Notes: generated from the sequence alone by a model not told the origin. A DNA stretch of 64,000 nt from Bacteroidales bacterium UBA3844 (GCA_002392915.1 DGHQ01000033.1:58863-122862); one strand, 5' to 3'. Positions 8,481 through 17,399 are shown, counted from the first letter of the stretch. Translations and numbers: made by a program.

Positions 8481-10412
8481 ATGGACGATATAATACATTT
8501 GCTTCCTGACACGGTCGCCGACCAGATTGCTGCGGGTGAGGTGGTGCAGCAGCCAAGCTCGGTGATCAAGGAGCTTGTGGAGAATTCCATCGACGCAGGT
8601 GCGACGGAGATTCGTGTCATAGTGAAGGATGCCGGACGCACACTGATTCAGGTGGTCGACAATGGCAAGGGCATGAGTGAGCAGGATGCCGTTGTGGCTT
8701 TCCAGCGTCATGCCACGTCAAAGATCCGTTCGGTGGAGGATTTGAGTGTGCTTTGCACGATGGGATTCCGTGGTGAGGCTCTTGCCAGTATCGCAGCTGT
8801 CGGACATGTGGAGCTGCGTACCAGACGAGAGACTGATGAACTTGGCACGCAGGTGCTGATATCAGGAGGCACAATAGAGGCTGTCAACAAGGTGTCGTGC
8901 CCTGTCGGAGCGAATTTCTCTGTCAGGGATCTATTCTATAATGTGCCTGCCCGACGCAAGTTCATGAAGAGCGACAATGTTGAGTTTGGCAATATAGAGC
9001 GTGATTTTATCCGTATCGCTCTTGTCTATCCCGACGTCTTTTTTGAACTTTACCATAACGACAAGCTATGCTATAGCTTGAATAAAAGCAATATACGTGA
9101 AAGAATCGGCAATATTTATGGTAACAATCTGAACAGTAAGATGCTTTCAATCGGTGCCGAGACGACAATGGGAAAAATAAGCGGATATGTCGGCACTCCC
9201 GAAACTGCGATCAAGCGCAACAAAAAGCAGTTTTTCTTCGTCAATGGCAGATATATGGAGCATCCGTATTTCAGAAAGGCGGTGACAAGCGCATACGACC
9301 GTCTCCTTCACGACGGCACGTCGCCAAGTTTTTTCATATATTTTGAGGTCGATCCGCATCAGATAGATGTCAATGTCCATCCTACCAAGACAGAAATCAA
9401 GTTTGAATATGAGCAGGATCTGTATAAGGTGTTGACGGCAGTTGTCAGAGAGTCGTTGGGAAAATGCAATATATTCCCGACTTTGGATTTTGACATCAAT
9501 GTGAATGATGCCTATGTCCCTGGTTTTGAGAAGGCAACACTGGAGGCTCCGGATCTGAATATAAACACGGATTTTGACCCGTTCAAAGATTTTGACTCGT
9601 CATTTTCGTCGTCGAAAAGCAGTTCAGGCGGAAGAACTTCCGGATGTGGCGGACGATTTAAGCCAAACGACAACGAAAGCACATTCGGCGATATTTACGA
9701 CTATTTTGAGAAAGCCGCACCTGAGATTCCGACCGGAACCAATGCGATAGATTATCAGGACATTCCGTCAACTTTGGATATCAGAGAAACTCAAACTGTC
9801 AATAATGGCTTCAGCGGATCTTTGTTGCAGCCGACGGAAATACGTCCGAAAATCAGCAGTTGTTTCCAGCTTGCCGGCCGCTATATCGTGGCATCATCGG
9901 GGGATAATCTTATTTATATAGATCAGCGCAGGGCTCATATCCGGGTGCTGTATGAAAAATTCTTGTCGGAGTTGAAAGATTCTCCGATCCCATCGCATCA
10001 GGTGATGTTCCGTCAGACACTTGAGCTTTCCGCTGCGCAATCAGCGACTGTGGAGGAGATAATGCCACAGCTGAATAATCTTGGCTACGATCTGCAACTG
10101 ATCACACGTGATGTTTATGAGATCCGTGGAGTGCCTGCCGACAAGACAAACGAAGACAATGTGGCGACGTTGCTTGGAATCGTCTCGTCTATTTCGGAAG
10201 GTGAGGTTGGAGATGATTTCGTCATGAACGACAAAGTGGCTCAGAGCATGGCGGAAAGCCAGGCTATACGCTACGGCAAAGAGATGAGCGAGGCGGAAGT
10301 CAAACATTTGTGCGAATCGCTTTTTGCGTGTGACAATTATAATTTTACGCCAGACTGCAAACCGATTATGTCGGTTGTGTCGGCAGAAGAGATAAAGAAG
10401 AGGTTTAATTAG
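8481..10412 (+). CDS. mutL: DNA mismatch repair protein MutL
   Basis: A 643-residue GHKL ATPase that couples mismatch recognition by MutS to strand removal. The N-terminal ATPase motifs are intact: ELVENSIDAGAT, DNGKGM and GFRGEALASIAAVG, then the transducer domain with NVHPTKTEIKF near 300. A Ser-rich linker (about 375-395) leads to the C-terminal dimerisation domain. The usual endonuclease motif DQHA-x2-E-x4-E is altered: D481 begins DQRRAHIRVLYE, lacking the His and first Glu. Whether it nicks DNA is therefore uncertain. mutS is not in the window. Seven bases separate it from both neighbours. Confidence 0.95.
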   Translation: MDDIIHLLPDTVADQIAAGEVVQQPSSVIKELVENSIDAGATEIRVIVKDAGRTLIQVVDNGKGMSEQDAVVAFQRHATSKIRSVEDLSVLCTMGFRGEALASIAAVGHVELRTRRETDELGTQVLISGGTIEAVNKVSCPVGANFSVRDLFYNVPARRKFMKSDNVEFGNIERDFIRIALVYPDVFFELYHNDKLCYSLNKSNIRERIGNIYGNNLNSKMLSIGAETTMGKISGYVGTPETAIKRNKKQFFFVNGRYMEHPYFRKAVTSAYDRLLHDGTSPSFFIYFEVDPHQIDVNVHPTKTEIKFEYEQDLYKVLTAVVRESLGKCNIFPTLDFDINVNDAYVPGFEKATLEAPDLNINTDFDPFKDFDSSFSSSKSSSGGRTSGCGGRFKPNDNESTFGDIYDYFEKAAPEIPTGTNAIDYQDIPSTLDIRETQTVNNGFSGSLLQPTEIRPKISSCFQLAGRYIVASSGDNLIYIDQRRAHIRVLYEKFLSELKDSPIPSHQVMFRQTLELSAAQSATVEEIMPQLNNLGYDLQLITRDVYEIRGVPADKTNEDNVATLLGIVSSISEGEVGDDFVMNDKVAQSMAESQAIRYGKEMSEAEVKHLCESLFACDNYNFTPDCKPIMSVVSAEEIKKRFN

Positions 10413-10419
10413 TTAGAAT

Positions 10420-11778
10420 ATGGAAGCAAAATCAACACCGGTATTGCTACTTACTGGTTACCTAGGTAGCGGAAAGACAACTTTGGTAAACCATATTTTG
10501 TCTAACAAGCGAGGTATCAGATTCGCTGTTATCGTGAACGACATCGGCGAGGTGAACATTGATGCCGATCTGATTCAGAAGGGTGGTATTGTCGACAAGA
10601 AAGACGACAGCCTTGTGGCGTTGCAGAACGGATGTATCTGCTGTACGTTGAAGATGGATTTGGTGGAGCAGGTCAATGAAATTCTGATGCAGAATAAATT
10701 CGACTACATCGTGATCGAGGCGAGCGGTGTATGTGAGCCGGCTCCAATTGCTCAGACCCTTGTGTCTCTTCAGCAGATGAGCAGCAAGTATGCTGGCAGA
10801 GAGGCATGTTATTTGGATAGCATCGTCACTGTTGTGGACGCTCTTCGTTTGCAGAGTGAGTTTGAGTGTGGCGACGCGTTGAAGAGCAAAGATCTTGATG
10901 AAGAAGATATTGAAAACCTTGTGATTCAGCAGATTGAGTTCTGTAATATAATTCTGCTCAACAAAGTGTCGGAAGTGGAGAAATCTGAGCTCGCTAGAAT
11001 CAAAGAGATTATCAAGACACTTCAGCCATACGCAGAGATCATTGAGTGTGATTATGCGGATGTGGATTTGGATAAGATTATCAACACAAGAAGATTCCAG
11101 ATGGAGAAAGCGTCTATCTCTGCTGGATGGATAAAGGAGTTGGAGCGTCCGTTGACTGATGAGGAGAAAGCCGACGCGGAGGGTCACCATCATCATCACC
11201 ATGACCATGACGACGATGAGCATGAGCATCACTGTCATCACCATGATCATGACGACGACGATGAGCATGAGCACCACTGTCATCACCATCACCACCACGA
11301 TGATGACGATGAAGAATGTGAACACCACCATCACCATGAAGATGGCAAGGAGTGTGATGATCCACATTGCAGCTGCCACCATCACCATCATGATGGAGGA
11401 GAAGTTGAGGAGTATGGCATCGGAACATTCGTATACTACCGTCGACCTGCATTCAACCTTGACAAATTTGAGGCTTTTGTCTCAAAGAAATGGGCAAAGA
11501 ATATCATCCGTTCGAAGGGAGTGTGCTATTTCAGCATAAATCCGGAGATGTCGTATATGTTTGAGCAGGCTGGTGTCCAGAAGAAAGTCACAGAGGCAGG
11601 ACAATGGTTCTGCACAGCTCCAGAGGATGAACTGAAGGAAATCCTAGCGGAGAATCCGGAGATTCTGAACGACTGGGATGAGAAGTATGGCGACAGAATG
11701 CAGAAGATCGTGTTCATCGGACAGAAGATGGATAAGGAGAAGATCATCGCAGAATTGGACGCTTGCTTGGAGAAATAA
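10420..11778 (+). CDS. CobW/ZNG1-family GTPase with His-rich insert
   Basis: A 452-residue G3E GTPase, family of metal-inserting chaperones. The P-loop is GYLGSGKT (13-20), the metal-binding CxCC motif is CICC (72-75), and the base-recognition region has LLNKVSEVE. Between about residues 255 and 325 lies a very long His/Asp/Glu-rich stretch with runs of HHHHHH and HDHDDD, likely a zinc or nickel store. The CobW C-terminal domain follows (from about 335). The family suggests zinc handling, but the metal cannot be read from sequence. It is the last gene of the mla-mutL operon. Confidence 0.9.
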   Translation: MEAKSTPVLLLTGYLGSGKTTLVNHILSNKRGIRFAVIVNDIGEVNIDADLIQKGGIVDKKDDSLVALQNGCICCTLKMDLVEQVNEILMQNKFDYIVIEASGVCEPAPIAQTLVSLQQMSSKYAGREACYLDSIVTVVDALRLQSEFECGDALKSKDLDEEDIENLVIQQIEFCNIILLNKVSEVEKSELARIKEIIKTLQPYAEIIECDYADVDLDKIINTRRFQMEKASISAGWIKELERPLTDEEKADAEGHHHHHHDHDDDEHEHHCHHHDHDDDDEHEHHCHHHHHHDDDDEECEHHHHHEDGKECDDPHCSCHHHHHDGGEVEEYGIGTFVYYRRPAFNLDKFEAFVSKKWAKNIIRSKGVCYFSINPEMSYMFEQAGVQKKVTEAGQWFCTAPEDELKEILAENPEILNDWDEKYGDRMQKIVFIGQKMDKEKIIAELDACLEK

Positions 11779-11818
11779 TTATAGCTTAGATTGATTCATC
11801 TAATAATTGGCCATAAAA

Positions 11819-12260
11819 ATGGCAAAAATACTTGAAATACGTAACAGTACGGCTGAGTTTCTCACCTTTCTTGCTCAAAACAAAGAGGATGGGGGCAGGT
11901 TGTGTATATGGATGAAACAATCTGGGCAACACAAATAGCAATGGCTTAATTGTTTGATGTTAATGTTAAGACGATTAACGAACATTTGACAAATGTCTTT
12001 GCAGAAGGAGACTTGATTCAAGAACGAACTATCCGGAAAATCCGGATAGTTCAACTTGCTCAATTCTGGACGCAATCGAATACTACAGGATATTAGTCCA
12101 GTCAAAAGAATCTATCTTGACAAGAACTTGCAGTACCAGGAGGTAATACAGGCTTTCAGCTAGACAAACCGATTGTACAACAGTTTGGAGAAGCTTTCAT
12201 CTGACCGACGCCAACATCAACGAGTACAGCCGTTTCGACAACCTCATGGCGATCGTGGAC
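11819..12260 (+). pseudogene. Decayed rhuM-like gene
   Basis: Starting at ATG 11819 the translation begins MAKILEIRNSTAEFLTFLAQ, then a frameshift near 11890 is needed to continue as QVVYMDETIWATQ, followed by an in-frame TAA where the family has Gln (MA*LFDVNVKTINEHL) and EGDLIQERTIRK. This order is what I know of RhuM ('virulence protein RhuM') N-termini. Further pieces (LDKPIVQQFGE, then FHLTDANINEY in another frame) show more shifts and stops, and I am less sure they belong to the same gene. A perfect 12-bp inverted repeat with a 3-base loop at 12026-12052 lies inside. Non-functional remnant of an accessory gene. Confidence 0.55.
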
Positions 12261-12296
12261 TAGAACAAGGGGCTGCCTATATAGGCAAGCCGGAAT

Positions 12297-13283
12297 GTTC
12301 GTTGTCAAAAGGGATAGTGACAAGGTGCTGAGGAAATATATCATAACAGGAGAAACCAGCTGTAATCTTATTATTGATCATAGAAAATAAATTCCGATTT
12401 ATATGAAGATTGTTGAATATACTTTTAGTAGATTGTGCTTCAAGGCTGATGTAATTGAATCCTTGGAGAATAACGATGTTTTTATTGTACATACTCCAGA
12501 TGGCAGTTTTCGCATGACAAAAGCAGACTTCTATAGAGTATTTCCCAAAATACCTAAAACAAAAAGTTATCAAGAGAGAGGAATTTATCACTGCAAATAT
12601 CCGCCGCAGCGAGCAATGCAATTTTTAACGGAATCGGTTTCCAATCATCAAAAAAGTATGGATTTGATTGGTGACGAAATTCGAGAAAAGATAAAAGAGA
12701 TTGGTTTACTGTGGCATAAGTCAGAACATAATCCTCATATTGATGAGGAAATAATGAATCATTGGGAAGGGATAATTGAAACATGGATTAAAGATGAAAG
12801 CATGCCTTTGATAGTCAGAAAGAATACGGATAAGAGAGGACAGGCGTTTCGCCACCCCAGTGGTCGAGAAATAATAATTTCAGATAATACATTCGCTATC
12901 TGGATTTATGGTAGAGTTTTAAGAAAAGAAATTTATTCCCTGTTCCAACTGAAGGATATGCTGAGTCAGAATAAAATACCAATGGTTTTTATGCAAACAG
13001 CGGATGTAAGAGAAAAAGGGAAATACACAAAACCATTGGGGAACTTCTCTTTACCAGGATGGAAGTTATGCCATATTGAGCCGATTGGATTCAATACCAA
13101 TAAGAGTTTGGAAGAAATAGATATTAATGATCTTAAAGAACATTTTAGGAAGTACGCAAGTCCTAGAAATATGTTTGTTCTTCCGAAAGAGATCGGTTAT
13201 TTAGGAGAATTACCTATTTTCATTGAAGAACAGAAATACCAATAAATCCCGATTTATCGCATTAGTTCGTTGTCAAAAGGGAT
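12297..13283. repeat. Direct repeats bracketing an orphan gene
   Basis: A 19-base segment, GTTCGTTGTCAAAAGGGAT (last base differing little), occurs at 12297-12315 and 13265-13283. The following bases are also related (TATCATAACAGGAGAAACCAGCTG near 12340 versus a shorter version near 13284-13308). Closer in, ATAAATTCCGATTTAT (about 12388) and ATAAATCCCGATTTAT (about 13242) sit on either side of the same gene. Confidence 0.65.
12403..13245 (+). CDS. Orphan protein, possible HNH-like nuclease
   Basis: A 280-residue protein I do not recognise. The N-terminal part (1-90) is mixed alpha/beta; a helical middle follows. Near the C-terminus are GWKLCHIEPIG and SPRNMFVLPKEIGYLGE, which recall the His...Asn arrangement of HNH or restriction-type nucleases, but the last His is not evident, so this is weak. 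Base composition is more A/T-rich than the core genes, it stands alone in the decayed rhuM patch, and it is bracketed by two sets of direct repeats, all signs of acquired DNA. No signal peptide or membrane helix. Start chosen because it follows the ATAAATTCCGATTTAT repeat immediately and no earlier ATG fits. Confidence 0.6.
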   Translation: MKIVEYTFSRLCFKADVIESLENNDVFIVHTPDGSFRMTKADFYRVFPKIPKTKSYQERGIYHCKYPPQRAMQFLTESVSNHQKSMDLIGDEIREKIKEIGLLWHKSEHNPHIDEEIMNHWEGIIETWIKDESMPLIVRKNTDKRGQAFRHPSGREIIISDNTFAIWIYGRVLRKEIYSLFQLKDMLSQNKIPMVFMQTADVREKGKYTKPLGNFSLPGWKLCHIEPIGFNTNKSLEEIDINDLKEHFRKYASPRNMFVLPKEIGYLGELPIFIEEQKYQ

Positions 13284-13366
13284 TATCATCAGCGGGGAGA
13301 GACAGCTTTAAGGGTCATTTATCAAAATAAATTTATATTTTGCCGAAAATCAGAATGCATTTAAAT

Positions 13367-13582
13367 ATGAAGAAATTTATTCTATTAGCGTGTCTTTTTT
13401 CTTGGGGATTGTTGTCTTGCAATAAAGATGAAGACGAAAAGAATTATTGCAGTAAGGTAGCAAAGCCTATAAATAGATTTGGACATGCTGGACAATATAC
13501 TTACACTTGTGGCCATTGTGGAAACAATGTAAGCGAGCCGGCAAAAAAAATGTGTCCAACTTACAATTGTTGGTTCAAATAA
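13367..13582 (+). CDS. Small Cys-rich lipoprotein
   Basis: About 71 residues from the ATG at 13367, giving MKKFILLACLFSWGLLSC with a lipobox ending LLSC; the frame is open to an earlier ATG at 13340 but that would bury the signal peptide. The mature part begins NKDEDEK, a usual surface-export type acidic stretch in Bacteroidota, and contains CSK, CGHCGN, CPTYNC. The pair of CxxC-like motifs suggests a small metal or disulfide knot. No family recognised. Confidence 0.6.
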   Translation: MKKFILLACLFSWGLLSCNKDEDEKNYCSKVAKPINRFGHAGQYTYTCGHCGNNVSEPAKKMCPTYNCWFK

Positions 13583-13689
13583 GTATGAAGGTTCAACAAA
13601 TAAAATAAATAGAATGAATTCTTTATTCTTGATATTTTATTTGCAACACCCAAAATAGTAAGGCAAAAGGTTACTTTAGTACCATTAGA

Positions 13690-13870
13690 AAAAAACAAGG
13701 TATTGCCTTCCAGGCAATGGCATACTGATGTATTTATAACCCGAGACTTTGTCCCGGGTTATTCTCGTTGCACTCGGTAGAGCCTTCCAGGCTTCTATTG
13801 CGAATTGATTGGAAAATGTAGCGGATACATTTTGTTTGGAATAAAGAACCAATTCTTTTCTAATGTTGAA
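13690..13870. other. Hairpin-rich intergenic element
   Basis: Within the 378-base gap 13583-13961 a dense set of inverted repeats is visible: ATTGCCT-tcc-AGGCAAT (13702-13718), AACCCG.GAC-ttt-GTC.CGGGTT (13738-13760), AGCCT-tcc-AGGCT (about 13791-13804) and AAAATGTA-gcgga-TACATTTT (13813-13833), the last enclosed by GAATTG...CAATTC. The opposite strand has a 63-codon open frame but no protein-like pattern. The element may be a mobile structured repeat or an RNA. Confidence 0.5.
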
Positions 13871-13911
13871 AAACAAATGCGAGAAAAATGCTTTGCAATC
13901 ACATTATTATG

Positions 13912-13919
13912 TAAATTTG
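13912..13919 (+). promoter_or_regulatory. -7 box of folA-porE-thyA
   Basis: TAAATTTG, with a possible TTTG -33 element at 13892-13895, 43 bases before folA. Confidence 0.6.
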
Positions 13920-13961
13920 TAGAATTATAGTGCGGAAATGCACTTTGAAACATAAATAAAA

Positions 13962-14447
13962 ATGGAAATTTCAATTATAGTAGCGACAAGCAAAAACAAT
14001 GTGATTGGCAGAGACGGTGGAATACCTTGGCATTTGTCTGCAGATTTGAAACGTTTTAAGGCTCTTACAACAGGTCATCCGATTGTGATGGGCAGACGTA
14101 CATTTGAGTCGATCGGTCGTCCGCTTCCAGGCAGACGCAATATTGTGATCTCAAATTCCGTTAATGCTATTGAAGGGTGTGACGTCATTAAAAGTGTGGA
14201 TGATTTGTTGAACGACAAATCGTTGGATGGAATGATCTTCATCATTGGCGGAGGCGAGATATACAAACAATTTTTGCCTTACGCAAAGAAAGTTTATCTG
14301 ACTGAGGTGGAGACAGAAATTGTGGATGGCGACACGTTCTTCCCTGAATTGAATCCAATGGAGTGGATTGAGGTCGGCAGAGAGAGTCATGAGGCTGACG
14401 AGAAGAACGACTTCAACTATTCGTTTGTCGACTACGAAAGATTTTAA
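13962..14447 (+). CDS. folA: Dihydrofolate reductase
   Basis: A 161-residue enzyme reducing dihydrofolate to tetrahydrofolate with NADPH. Typical motifs are VATSKNNVIGRDGGIPWHLSAD with the catalytic acid D28, the NADPH-binding GRRTFESIGRPLPGR segment, and IIGGGEIYKQFL. It recycles the dihydrofolate made by ThyA, whose gene lies two genes downstream. The next gene, porE-like, starts 2 bases after the folA stop, so folA, porE and thyA are probably one transcript. Confidence 0.95.
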   Translation: MEISIIVATSKNNVIGRDGGIPWHLSADLKRFKALTTGHPIVMGRRTFESIGRPLPGRRNIVISNSVNAIEGCDVIKSVDDLLNDKSLDGMIFIIGGGEIYKQFLPYAKKVYLTEVETEIVDGDTFFPELNPMEWIEVGRESHEADEKNDFNYSFVDYERF

Positions 14448-14449
14448 GT

Positions 14450-16435
14450 ATGAAGAATAAAAACTATTCTATTTGTTTCGTTGCCGCTCTATTCCTGTTG
14501 GCTGTCTCTTCTTGCTCTGTGAACAAGAAAATCCGTAAGGCCGACAAGAAATATGAGATCGGTGAATACCATAAGGCGGCGAGCATCTACAAAACGGCGT
14601 ATTCTCGTGTGAAATTGTCTGAGAAGCAGACGAAAGGCTATGTGGCTTACCGATTGGGAGACTGCTATGACAAGATCGGAGCGACGGACAAGGCGGAGAG
14701 AATGTTGGCAAACTGTGTGCGATACAAGTATGCCGACACTACATCATATCTTCTTTACGCTGACGTCCTTCGTAAGCAGAAGAAAAATAAGGAGGCTGCC
14801 GAGATGTACGACGTCTACTTGAAGCATGATCCTAATTCACTTGTGGCTCTCAACGGAAAACTTTCTGCTTTGAAATATTCAGAGTGGGAGAAAGCAAAGC
14901 GACGTTATGAGGTGTTCAAGGATCCATTCTTCAACAGCAAGAAAAGCGAAAGCAGTCCCCGCTATCCCGGCGGCGACAGCACAATTGTCTATTTCGCTTC
15001 GTCGCGCGACAACAAACAGACAGCGCATAAGGTGAGCAATATCACTGGAACTCCGAATAATGATATCTACTTTGCTAAAAAGAATGCTGTCGGCAAATGG
15101 GATAATCTTGAACTTGTTGATTCTGACATCAATACAGAAGATGACGAGGGTAGTCCAGCATTCTCGTCGGATGGAAAAATCATGCTTTTCACTCGTTGCC
15201 GATACGTGAAGGGTGAGACTCATGGAGGTGAAATCTGGATGTCGCAGCGTCAGAGCGGAAAATGGGGAAAGGCTACTCGTGTAATGGTGTTGAAAGACAG
15301 CTCGGTGACGGTGGCCCATCCTGCATTGTCGCCCGATGGCAACTGGCTTTATTTCGTCTCTGATATGCCGGGAGGAATCGGAGGAAAGGATATCTGGAGA
15401 TGTATGAAGACGGGAGAATCCTATTCTGCGGCTGAAAATCTTGGCCCGGACATCAACACAGATAAAGATGAGATGTATCCGTTCATCCGTGAGGATTCCA
15501 CTCTTTATTTCTCTTCTAACGGACATGAGGGATTCGGTGGCTTGGACATCTATCGCGCTAAAGAGGACACAGCAAAGAAATGGGTGGTGGAGAACATGGG
15601 TGCTCCAATCAACTCCAATGGCGATGATTTTGGAATCTCGTTTGTGGCAGGAGCGGAGCAAGGAGCATTCTCCAGCAACCGTGGTGAGATGAAAGGCTAC
15701 GATAAAATCTATACATTCGTCGCTCCTCCTATCAGATATATCATATCTGGCAAGGTGAAGAACACTGACGGTGATGCTTTGGGTGACGCGAATGTCAGAA
15801 TTGTAGGTACGGACGGAACAAATGTGAAACTGAAAACCAAAAATGATGGTTCTTATTCGTTTGAAGTCAAGCCGGGAGTGGAATATGTGATGCTTGGCAA
15901 TTGCCGTGGCTATTTGAACGAGAAGAATGCGGTCAACACTCTTGGACTTGAGGATTCAAAAACGTTTGATGTCCCATTCACATTGGCATCTGTTTCAAAA
16001 CCGGTCGGCCTTGACAATATCTTCTTTGAGTTTGGTAAGGCAACGTTGACAGCAGAGTCGTCAAAATCATTGGATAAGTTGGTGAAACTGCTTAAGGATA
16101 ATCCAAACATCACGATAGAGATTGGAGCTCACACAGATAAGGTCGGTAGTGCGGAAGGCAATCTTGCTTTGTCTGGTGAACGTGCACAGAGCGTAGTCAA
16201 CTATCTGATCAAGGGAGGCATCGAAGCCCCACGTCTGACTGCAAAAGGATATGGAAAGACAAAACCTGTTGTGGCTGACAAGAATTTGGCTAAACAGTAT
16301 ACGTTCTTGAAAGAGAATGATGAATTGAATGAAGATTTTATCGACGCACTTTCAAAGGAGGATCAGGAGATTGCCAACAAAATCAATCGTCGAACTGAGT
16401 TCCGTGTGTTGAAGACCACATATAATATGTATTAG
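14450..16435 (+). CDS. porE: PorE-like T9SS lipoprotein (TPR-PD40-CRD-OmpA)
   Basis: A 661-residue lipoprotein (lipobox AVSSC, C22). Domain order is TPR repeats (about 30-150), a PD40/WD40-like propeller (about 165-430, with DIYFAKKN, SPDGNWLYFVSD, YFSSNGHEGFGGLDIY), a carboxypeptidase-regulatory-like beta domain (about 432-505) and a C-terminal OmpA peptidoglycan-binding domain (about 520-655, with IGAHTDKVGS and LSGERAQSVV). This order and length match PorE, the type IX secretion component that ties the machinery to peptidoglycan. Other OmpA/PD40 paralogues exist in these bacteria, so the exact name is inference. It lies oddly between folA and thyA, 2 and 12 bases away. Confidence 0.8.
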   Translation: MKNKNYSICFVAALFLLAVSSCSVNKKIRKADKKYEIGEYHKAASIYKTAYSRVKLSEKQTKGYVAYRLGDCYDKIGATDKAERMLANCVRYKYADTTSYLLYADVLRKQKKNKEAAEMYDVYLKHDPNSLVALNGKLSALKYSEWEKAKRRYEVFKDPFFNSKKSESSPRYPGGDSTIVYFASSRDNKQTAHKVSNITGTPNNDIYFAKKNAVGKWDNLELVDSDINTEDDEGSPAFSSDGKIMLFTRCRYVKGETHGGEIWMSQRQSGKWGKATRVMVLKDSSVTVAHPALSPDGNWLYFVSDMPGGIGGKDIWRCMKTGESYSAAENLGPDINTDKDEMYPFIREDSTLYFSSNGHEGFGGLDIYRAKEDTAKKWVVENMGAPINSNGDDFGISFVAGAEQGAFSSNRGEMKGYDKIYTFVAPPIRYIISGKVKNTDGDALGDANVRIVGTDGTNVKLKTKNDGSYSFEVKPGVEYVMLGNCRGYLNEKNAVNTLGLEDSKTFDVPFTLASVSKPVGLDNIFFEFGKATLTAESSKSLDKLVKLLKDNPNITIEIGAHTDKVGSAEGNLALSGERAQSVVNYLIKGGIEAPRLTAKGYGKTKPVVADKNLAKQYTFLKENDELNEDFIDALSKEDQEIANKINRRTEFRVLKTTYNMY

Positions 16436-16447
16436 AAGAAAGACAAG

Positions 16448-17242
16448 ATGAGACAATATTTGGATTTACTGCAGAAAGTGTTGGATGAAGGGGTCGTAAA
16501 GGGCGACCGTACTGGCACTGGCACAAGAAGCATATTCGGACATCAGATGCGTTTTTCAATGAAAGACGGATTTCCGTTGGTGACGACAAAGAAAGTTTAT
16601 TTCAAAGGCGTGTTGCATGAATTGCTATGGTTTTTGAAAGGAGACACTAATATAAAGTATCTTGTCGACAACAATGTGCATATATGGGATGAGTGGGCTG
16701 ATCCTGATGGCGGACTAGGACACGTATACGGCTACCAATGGAGAAGTTGGCCAGATTATAATGGCGGACATATCGACCAGATCAAGGAAGTTGTGGAGAC
16801 AATCAAAAATAATCCTAACTCACGCAGAATCATAGTGTCGGCATGGAATGTGGCAGATATCGACAATATGAATCTTCCTCCGTGCCACTGCTTCTTCCAG
16901 TTTTATGTGGCGGATGGAAAATTGAGTCTGCAACTTTATCAGAGAAGTGCTGACCTGTTTTTGGGTGTGCCGTTCAATATCGCAAGTTATTCGTTGCTTC
17001 TTCTAATGATGGCTCAGGTGACGGGATTGGAACCAGGCGATTTTGTCCACACATTCGGCGACACACATATCTACAACAACCATATAGAGCAGGTGAAACT
17101 GCAGTTGTGCAGAGAGCCATTGCATCTTTCGAGAATCAGGTTGAATCCGGATGTGAAGGATATTTTTGATTTCACGGCGGACGATATCGTGTTGGAGAAT
17201 TACGAATGTCACCCACCAATCAAAGGTGCCGTCAGCGTATAA
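16448..17242 (+). CDS. thyA: Thymidylate synthase
   Basis: A 264-residue enzyme, the exact length of the Escherichia coli protein, methylating dUMP to dTMP with methylene-tetrahydrofolate. The catalytic cysteine is C146 in PPCHCFFQFYV; RTGTGTRSIFG, RRIIVSAWN and the C-terminal HPPIKGAVSV are all present. Its product dihydrofolate is the substrate of FolA encoded upstream. ATG at 16448 follows a purine-rich segment 12 bases after the porE stop. Confidence 0.97.
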   Translation: MRQYLDLLQKVLDEGVVKGDRTGTGTRSIFGHQMRFSMKDGFPLVTTKKVYFKGVLHELLWFLKGDTNIKYLVDNNVHIWDEWADPDGGLGHVYGYQWRSWPDYNGGHIDQIKEVVETIKNNPNSRRIIVSAWNVADIDNMNLPPCHCFFQFYVADGKLSLQLYQRSADLFLGVPFNIASYSLLLLMMAQVTGLEPGDFVHTFGDTHIYNNHIEQVKLQLCREPLHLSRIRLNPDVKDIFDFTADDIVLENYECHPPIKGAVSV

Positions 17243-17246
17243 CGTA

Positions 17247-17268
17247 GAGACGTACGGTCGTGCGTCTC
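17247..17268 (+). terminator. Possible terminator after thyA
   Basis: Stem GAGACGTAC/GTGCGTCTC with a 4-base loop, but without a good T-run; the downstream T stretch is poor, so it may be leaky. Confidence 0.4.
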
Positions 17269-17363
17269 ATAATGCGGTCGTGCGATTCGGGAATCTTGAC
17301 GTAGAAAACACACGTCTGCAATAAAAATAATTAAATGATAATGATATAGTAGCGAATTTTCAC

Positions 17364-17371
17364 TACTTTTG
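17364..17371 (+). promoter_or_regulatory. -7 box of dnaN
   Basis: TACTTTTG matches TAnnTTTG 29 bases before dnaN. Confidence 0.6.
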
Positions 17372-17399
17372 GAGAAATATTTAAATCAAAACAAAGCTC

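Noticed and set aside
11114..11452. Long frames on other strands in the His-rich part of the CobW gene
   Set aside because: Low-complexity CAT/CAC/GAC repeats open all frames; they are shadows.
13685..13876. 63-codon minus-strand frame
   Set aside because: It runs through several hairpins and has no protein-like pattern; the inverted repeats explain the sequence better.
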